From an uncultured Collinsella sp. (lineage in GTDB: Bacteria > Actinomycetota > Coriobacteriia > Coriobacteriales > Coriobacteriaceae), in the NCBI GenBank assembly GCA_902496005.1, contig CABUZI010000026.1:1-18952 (forward strand): DNA of 18,952 nt, in the 5' to 3' direction. The translations under genes were made by a program, and so were the position numbers. Each line of letters begins with the position of its first letter. Positions within the stretch are counted from its first letter, which is position 1. This document shows positions 13,025 to 18,952 of this stretch, in pieces. The notes below the pieces were generated by a model. The model worked only from the letters and a program-made list of their open reading frames with translations. It did no database searches and had not been told where the DNA came from.

Positions 13025-16000
13025 ATGAGTAAGTACACGAGGGGTCTCTTGGCGGTGATACTGGCCGTAGTGCTGGTGTTGCCAGCCGCAGCATTCGCCA
13101 TGCTGCCCGAGGCCAACGCCAGGTCCAGCACGGGAATGGACGGACCGATAATGACCGGAAAGGTCGTCGACCCCGATACCAGCGGACGCTGGGAAATCTG
13201 GGCGGCAGGCCACGGCGGCAATAAGGTAACGACCCAAAACGTCGGCCGAATCTGGACCGATAAGACGGTCAAGGCAACCGGGGAAAACGAAGAGTCGGAC
13301 TTTTTGACCACGCTTTCGGCGATGTCCTCGACGTCTAATTCAACCGTGACAGTCACCACGCCACTTGACATCGTGATGGTGTTGGATGCCTCCGGCTCGA
13401 TGGATGATCCTATGGGTGGCGGAGATCGCACCAAGCGTATCGATGCACTGAAGAGCGCTGCGAACAGCTTTATCAATACCATCGCCAAACAAAACGAGGC
13501 TATCGAGGGCGTTGATAGGCAGCATAGGGTTGCCATTGTTAAGTTTGCGGGTGATAAGACTGATAAGGTCGGCAATGACACGTACTATCAAGGCCAATAC
13601 AAGTACAACCACTCGCAGGTAATGAAGGGTTTGACCGATTGCTCCGGCGGCAACGTGAAAGCTCTTAAGGATACAGTTGCTGGAATCAAGCCAAGCGGTG
13701 CTACGCGTGCCGACTATGGTCTGGAACTGGCCGGGGATATCACTTCTGGTCGCGCAGATGCCAAGAAGATCGTTGTGTTCTTTACCGACGGCAAGCCAAC
13801 GAGCTACAGCGAGTTTGATTCTGGCGTCGCCGATGCTGCCGTGACGGCTGCCAAGAACATGAAGGACAGCAAGGCCACCGTTTATACCATCGGCATCTTT
13901 AGTGGAGCGGACCCCGCTGCCGATCCCTCGAAAAAGGGGACAAGCGACGTCAACAAGTTTATGCACGCCGTGTCGAGTAATTATCCCGATGCCACGTCGT
14001 ATGCGAGCGACGAGCTTGGCACACGCGCGGAAAACTCCGACTACTACAAGTCGGCGACCAATGCTGAAGAGCTCAAGAAGGTCTTCGACGACATCTCACA
14101 GGCCATCACATCGGAGCCGCCTTATCCGACCGAAATCCATAAGGGCTACGACGAGACCAAGTCCGGCTACATCACGTTTACCGACGAGCTGGGCGACTTT
14201 ATGCAGGTCGACGGATTTACCGAAGTCGTCATCAACGGCATGTCGTTTACCAAGGCGAGCAAGACGGTCAACAAAGAAACCAATACCGACACCTACGAGT
14301 TTTCCGGCAAGGCAAAAGACCTGCTCATCACCGTGCAGCGTGCTGGCGATGACAATCCCCGGAAGGGCGATATCGTAACGGTTAACATTCCTGCGTCGTT
14401 GATTCCGCTGAGTCACTTTAAGACCGTAGACGGCAAGCTTTCGGTCGACAACGTTAAGCCCATTCAGGTGAAGTATGCCTCGAGCGTGAAGAGCGCCGCA
14501 CTTGACAACCTGTTTACGCCCGAGAAGGTAGCAGGGCTCAAGAACTACATCGAGCATAATACGACTGTCGTTGACGGCACCAAGACCGTGAGCTTCTACG
14601 CGAACAAGTGGAGCGGTGGTGCGCTGGGTGATACGGTTGCGACCTTTGAGCCGGCCGACACCAACCGCTACTACTACTTCCAGAAGCAGACTCCCATTTA
14701 CGCGGATAAGGACTGCACGCAGCCTGCAAAGAATTCGCTGGCAGATACTGGCACCTATTACTACAAGGATGAGTTTGAGGAGCGGGGCTCGAACGGCGAG
14801 GCCAAGCCCGCCACTGCTGTCATCGAGTTTGTCGGCGGCGACGCAGCGAAGTTTGACGGCGCTCTTGTTGCCGACGAGGACGGCAACCTTTCGTTTAGCG
14901 TGGGAACCGCGCGTTTGGCCCTTATCGATGAGCTCCACACTACCAAGGGCAGCGTGGGCGGCAACAGCACTGGTACCGCGACCGACGTTCTCAACCCCAA
15001 GTGGAACAACGTGTCTGCCAAGGCGACCGCGACGCATGTCAATTCCTACCTGGGCAACAACGGCAAGATCAGCTTTGCGTATGACATGACGCCGGCAATG
15101 GTGAACACCAAGGCCAGCTTTGGCCTGACCAAGGTGCTCAAGGGTCGCGACTGGACGAATGCTGACGCGTTTGAGTTTGGCCTGACATCCGAGAGCGGCG
15201 CCCCGATGCCTGCGGCTAGGACTGCGACCGTGCGCAAGGCTGACCTGGACCAGGGCAAGGCTGCCATCGACTTCGGCACGATCGAATACACCGAACCTGG
15301 CACGTACGTCTACAAGGTCAGTGAAAAGCATGCCGGGACCACGATTGACGGCATCGCCTACAGCAAGAACGTCGCGGAGATCACCGTGACGGTAGCGCCC
15401 GACAAGAAGGGTGAGCTGAGCGCTGGCGTGAAGGTGACCTCGGGCGAGACCGAGTTCAAGAACGTTTACGCCACGAATCCTGTTGAGTCCAGCGTCACCG
15501 ACCAGATTACCGTGACCAAGTCTCTGACCGGGCGTGACCTTACGGCCGACGAGTTCAGCTTTGAGCTGCTCGAAATCATTGACAAGGAAGTTAAGCCTGT
15601 CGAGACCGTTAAGAACGCCGCCGACGGCAAGGTGACGTTCAGTGCCATCAAGTACACCGAGATCGGCCAGCACACCTACAAGCTGCATGAGGTTAAGGGC
15701 AACGCCGGCGGTATTGACTACGATGACGCGGTCTACACCATCGTGACGACCATCGCCGATAACGGCAAGGGCCAGCTGGTTGCCACGCACGAGCTGAAGG
15801 ACGCCAAGGACGTCAAGAGCATCGAGTTCAAGAACGCCTACACCACGAATGCTACCGAGGCATCGCTTGCGGGTATCAAGAATCTGCAGGTTGACGACGC
15901 TCTGACCCCGGCTGATATCACCGGCAAGTTCACCTTTACCGTGACCGGTGAAGAGGGCGCGCCTATGCCTGCGAGCACGAGCGTGCACAACGACGTTGAC

Positions 16001-18952
16001 GGCAAGGTCGACTTTGGCAAGATCGCCTTTACGCTCGACGACCTTAACAAGGCTCTGGGCGAGAAGCCCGAGAAGCGCGAGCACACCTTTACCTACACCG
16101 TGACCGAGTCCGGCGAAGTGGCTGGCGTGACCAACGACGCCAAGCTGTCGCGCAAGGTTTCCTTCACCGTGACTGATGACGGCAAGGGCAATCTGAGCGT
16201 ATCCCGCAAGCCGGACGGCGATGTGGCATTTACGTTCACCAATACCTATAACGTGACGCCTGTCGAGACGAGCGTTACCGACCAGATCACCGCGAACAAG
16301 GTCCTGACTGGCCGCAATCTCATGGACAGCGAGTTCTCCTTCGAGCTCGTCGAGGGCGACAAGGTCGTCGCCACCGGCAAGAACGACGCCGAGGGCAAGA
16401 TCACGATGGGCGCCGTGAAGTACGACAAGGCCGGCAAGCACACCTACACGCTGCGCGAGGCCAACGGCGGAACCACCAGCAAGGGCATCACCTACAGTGA
16501 CGCCGAGTACACCATCGAGACCACCATCACGGACAACGGCGACGGCACCCTCAAGGCCGAGCATGTTCTGAAGGACGCCAAGACCGCAACCTTCAAGAAC
16601 ACTTACAGCGTGACCCCGACCGATGCAGACCTCGACTTTGACCTGAGCAAGGCCATCGACGGTCGCGAGTGGACGGATGGGGACGAGTTCGGCTTTACCA
16701 TTACCGCCCCCGATGGCGCTCCGCTACCCGATCCTGCAACCGTAACCGTGAGCAAGCACGATGCGAAGGACGGCATTGCCGCCATCAAGTTCGGCAAGAT
16801 TCGCTACACGGCTGCCGGAACCTACAAGTACGAGATCCGCGAGAACGCGGGTAATACGGTCGGCATGACGTATGACTCCCACGTCGCGACCGCCGAAGTA
16901 ACCGTGACCGAGGACGGCGAGGGCAAGCTGACCGCCAATGTCACCAAGAAGGAAAACGGACGCTTTACCAACACGTACCGCACTGAGCTTAACTACACCG
17001 CGGCCGGCGGTCTGTGGCTCAGCAAGTATCTGGACGGCCGCCCCATGACCGAGGGCCAGTTCACGTTTACCGTGACGCCTGCCGACGAGGCCTCGGCCAA
17101 CGCGCTTGGCCTGCTGCCCGGAGCCAACAACTTCAAGTCCCCTGCGACGGCAGAGGCAACGGTCGGACTGATCGACATTCTGGCTGGTCATGAGGTTAAA
17201 TTTACGCAGGCTGACGCCGGCAAGACCTTCAAGTACACCGTGGCCGAAAAGAACGACGGCCAGCCCGGTTACACCTACGATGACGCCGTACGCACGGTGA
17301 CGATCGCCATCGCCGACGACACCGCCGGTACGCTCACTGCTACGACGACCGTTTCCGGTGGTCCCGAGGGCACGCATGAGACGGTCCACAAGAGTGGCGA
17401 GAACAAGGTCGAGAAAGCCCTGGTGCCGTTCCACAACAGTTACAGCGCTACGACCAACACGCCTGGTGGCACCGCTGCTCAGGTCGTTGCCACCAAGACT
17501 CTGACCGGCCGCCCGATGGCCGACGGCGAGTTCTGGTTCGGCATCGCCTATCAGGGTGAGCTTGTGGCATACGAAAACCTCAAGCCCAATATCGGCGGGC
17601 ACGTGAGCTTTGATACGCTGCACTACGACACCAAGATGCTTGCTAATCTTGAGGCTGCTGGGCTTGCTTATCGTACCGATAAGGACGGCAAGCTTGCCTG
17701 GACCATTAACTACACGGCCTACGAAGATTTATTCGGGCTGCCGAATGGCGTTTCCGCTACAACGTGGAGCTTTGGCTTTAAGGTTATCGTCGTCGACAAC
17801 GGTGACGGTACCCTGACGGCAACGGTCGACTACGGCGGCGTCGAGCCCTTGTTCGAGAACGTCTACGGCGCCGAAGCCGTCGATGCCGCGCTCACCGGCA
17901 CTAAGAAGCTCCAAGCTGCCGAGGGCCTGACCCCGGCTGACATCACGGGCAAGTTCACCTTTACCGTGACCGCCGACGAGGCTGGTGCCCCGATGCCCGA
18001 GCGCACGACCGCAACCAACGACGCGGCTGGCAACGTGGGCTTTGGCAAGATCCACTTTACGCTCGAGGACCTCAACCGCGCTCTGGGCGTGACGACCGAT
18101 GCTTCTGACGACGCATCGAGCGACGCCGAAGCCAACACCGGTGAGGCCGAGGTTGACGCCGACGCTGCCGAGACCGATGAGTCCAACGACGAGTCCGATC
18201 CCGCAACCCCCACCGCTCCGCGCTCGCACACCTTTACCTATACGGTGACCGAGTCCGGTAGCGTCCCTGGCGTGACCAACGACCCCAACGCCACGCGCAA
18301 GGTTTCCTACACCGTGACTGACGACGGCGCCGGACATCTGAGTGTCGTGCGCAACGGCGATGACGGTGCGGACTTCACGTTCACCAACACCTACGTCGTG
18401 GCGCCCACCGACTCTTCCGTGACCGATCAGGTCAAGACGGTTAAGCGTCTGACCGGACGTGACCTTGCAACCGGCGAGTTCACGTTTGAACTGCTCGAGG
18501 ACGGCGTGGTTGTCGCCAGCGGCACCAACGACGCCAACGGCAACGTTACGCTGAGCCCGATCCACTACGAGGCGCCCGGTACGCACACGTACACGCTGCG
18601 CGAGGCTCGCCCGAACGCGCTTAGCCTGTACAAGGGTGTCACCTATGACGGCACGACCTACACCGTCGTGACCACCGTCTCCGACAACGGCGACGGTACG
18701 CTGGCCGCGACGCACAAGCTCGAGGGAACCACCGAGTCGGCTGGCTTTACCAACAAGTATCACGCCATGCCCACGCAGGTCTCCATCGGCGCCATTAAGG
18801 TGCTCGAGGGACGCGAGCTCAAGAAGGACGAGTTTAGCTTTAAGCTCGTTGGCGAGGACATCGAGTCTACGGTTACCAACGATGCCGACGGCAAGATCAA
18901 CTTCGACAAGCTCGAGTACGACGAGCCCGGTACGTACGTCTACACCGTCAGC
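13025..18952 (+). CDS. Giant secreted VWA / isopeptide-pilin-domain surface protein, 3' end outside window
   Basis: 1976 residues are visible and the frame is open at the right edge, so a C-terminal sortase signal cannot be seen. Residues 1-~25 are a signal peptide (hydrophobic VILAVVLVLPAAAFA). A von Willebrand A domain (~110-360) keeps a full metal site: Asp121-Ser123-Ser125 (DASGSM), Thr227 and Asp255 (FFTDGKP). After a stalk (~360-690) come ten Spy0128/FctA-type domains. Lys/Asn pairs expected to form Lys-Asn isopeptide bonds are 703/813, 832/937, 952/1073, 1092/1192, 1209/1316, 1334/1471, 1491/1612, 1627 or 1628/1788, 1807/1910 and Lys1925 (partner beyond the window). The likely catalytic Glu appears in YxVxE/YTLRE motifs. 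Role inferred: cell-wall-attached adhesin or pilus-tip protein. The start at 13025 has AAGGGAG about 6 bases upstream. Single gene after the repeat-rich spacer. Confidence 0.93.
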   Translation, partial: MSKYTRGLLAVILAVVLVLPAAAFAMLPEANARSSTGMDGPIMTGKVVDPDTSGRWEIWAAGHGGNKVTTQNVGRIWTDKTVKATGENEESDFLTTLSAMSSTSNSTVTVTTPLDIVMVLDASGSMDDPMGGGDRTKRIDALKSAANSFINTIAKQNEAIEGVDRQHRVAIVKFAGDKTDKVGNDTYYQGQYKYNHSQVMKGLTDCSGGNVKALKDTVAGIKPSGATRADYGLELAGDITSGRADAKKIVVFFTDGKPTSYSEFDSGVADAAVTAAKNMKDSKATVYTIGIFSGADPAADPSKKGTSDVNKFMHAVSSNYPDATSYASDELGTRAENSDYYKSATNAEELKKVFDDISQAITSEPPYPTEIHKGYDETKSGYITFTDELGDFMQVDGFTEVVINGMSFTKASKTVNKETNTDTYEFSGKAKDLLITVQRAGDDNPRKGDIVTVNIPASLIPLSHFKTVDGKLSVDNVKPIQVKYASSVKSAALDNLFTPEKVAGLKNYIEHNTTVVDGTKTVSFYANKWSGGALGDTVATFEPADTNRYYYFQKQTPIYADKDCTQPAKNSLADTGTYYYKDEFEERGSNGEAKPATAVIEFVGGDAAKFDGALVADEDGNLSFSVGTARLALIDELHTTKGSVGGNSTGTATDVLNPKWNNVSAKATATHVNSYLGNNGKISFAYDMTPAMVNTKASFGLTKVLKGRDWTNADAFEFGLTSESGAPMPAARTATVRKADLDQGKAAIDFGTIEYTEPGTYVYKVSEKHAGTTIDGIAYSKNVAEITVTVAPDKKGELSAGVKVTSGETEFKNVYATNPVESSVTDQITVTKSLTGRDLTADEFSFELLEIIDKEVKPVETVKNAADGKVTFSAIKYTEIGQHTYKLHEVKGNAGGIDYDDAVYTIVTTIADNGKGQLVATHELKDAKDVKSIEFKNAYTTNATEASLAGIKNLQVDDALTPADITGKFTFTVTGEEGAPMPASTSVHNDVDGKVDFGKIAFTLDDLNKALGEKPEKREHTFTYTVTESGEVAGVTNDAKLSRKVSFTVTDDGKGNLSVSRKPDGDVAFTFTNTYNVTPVETSVTDQITANKVLTGRNLMDSEFSFELVEGDKVVATGKNDAEGKITMGAVKYDKAGKHTYTLREANGGTTSKGITYSDAEYTIETTITDNGDGTLKAEHVLKDAKTATFKNTYSVTPTDADLDFDLSKAIDGREWTDGDEFGFTITAPDGAPLPDPATVTVSKHDAKDGIAAIKFGKIRYTAAGTYKYEIRENAGNTVGMTYDSHVATAEVTVTEDGEGKLTANVTKKENGRFTNTYRTELNYTAAGGLWLSKYLDGRPMTEGQFTFTVTPADEASANALGLLPGANNFKSPATAEATVGLIDILAGHEVKFTQADAGKTFKYTVAEKNDGQPGYTYDDAVRTVTIAIADDTAGTLTATTTVSGGPEGTHETVHKSGENKVEKALVPFHNSYSATTNTPGGTAAQVVATKTLTGRPMADGEFWFGIAYQGELVAYENLKPNIGGHVSFDTLHYDTKMLANLEAAGLAYRTDKDGKLAWTINYTAYEDLFGLPNGVSATTWSFGFKVIVVDNGDGTLTATVDYGGVEPLFENVYGAEAVDAALTGTKKLQAAEGLTPADITGKFTFTVTADEAGAPMPERTTATNDAAGNVGFGKIHFTLEDLNRALGVTTDASDDASSDAEANTGEAEVDADAAETDESNDESDPATPTAPRSHTFTYTVTESGSVPGVTNDPNATRKVSYTVTDDGAGHLSVVRNGDDGADFTFTNTYVVAPTDSSVTDQVKTVKRLTGRDLATGEFTFELLEDGVVVASGTNDANGNVTLSPIHYEAPGTHTYTLREARPNALSLYKGVTYDGTTYTVVTTVSDNGDGTLAATHKLEGTTESAGFTNKYHAMPTQVSIGAIKVLEGRELKKDEFSFKLVGEDIESTVTNDADGKINFDKLEYDEPGTYVYTVS

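Noticed and set aside
14096..16564. Minus-strand open frame of 822 residues, and another at 17729-18763
   Set aside because: Antisense to the pilin-domain gene. Their repeated look only mirrors the repeats of the real gene, and the sense strand has a signal peptide, VWA site and pilin motifs.

Overview
The window looks like chromosome from a high-GC gut actinomycete of the class Coriobacteriia, most likely Collinsella or a close relative. The basis is a strong G/C bias at third codon positions, the fused folate enzymes, the Ech-type hydrogenase, the 4Fe-4S old-yellow-enzyme family reductase and the very large VWA/Spy0128-like pilin protein. The genus is inference from gene content; no database search was possible.

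Layout. (1) 3-1838, plus: the 3' part of a fused dihydropteroate synthase-HPPK gene (folP-folK), followed with no gap by a degenerate biotin-protein-ligase-like gene. (2) 1984-2757, minus: coaX (type III pantothenate kinase), convergent with the ligase-like gene across a hairpin. (3) 2894-3069: promoter, initiator tRNA-fMet and a strong intrinsic terminator. (4) 3120-3336: three tandem copies of an 80-bp unit, each carrying a long palindrome. (5) 3479-5509, plus: a three-domain flavin/4Fe-4S/FAD reductase, followed by a strong terminator. (6) 5514-5958: an AT-richer intergenic stretch, then a small orphan double-HTH protein (5959-6354) with its own promoter and terminator. (7) 6640-12296, plus: a tight five-gene operon for a complete Ech-type (group 4) membrane-bound [NiFe] hydrogenase, in which the antiporter-like EchA and the NuoH-like EchB are one polypeptide. 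(8) 12297-13024: about 730 bp without genes, full of structured repeats. It holds a GC-rich terminator hairpin, two large inverted-repeat elements that share a core hairpin but have unrelated self-complementary arms, two copies of a 40-bp module, and five TGTCTCA boxes. (9) 13025 to the window end, plus: the first 1976 residues of a giant secreted VWA protein with ten tandem isopeptide-type pilin domains. It runs off the window.

How the genes work together. The hydrogenase genes encode a ferredoxin-type electron relay (EchF to EchC to EchE) docked on a membrane module (EchA-EchB), with EchD as the NuoC-like linker. This fits H2 evolution from reduced ferredoxin coupled to ion pumping during fermentation. 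Both CxxC pairs that bind the Ni-Fe site are present, so this is a hydrogenase and not respiratory complex I. No maturation (hyp) or formate dehydrogenase genes lie in the window. The folate, biotin-ligase-like and CoA genes form a cofactor cluster. The pilin-like protein is a separate surface-adhesion locus, set off from the hydrogenase by the repeat-rich spacer.

Most unusual: the two stem-variable/core-constant elements at 12394-12798, the triple palindrome array at 3120-3336, the EchA-EchB fusion, the ligase-like protein that has lost its catalytic motifs, and the highly repeated pilin protein.
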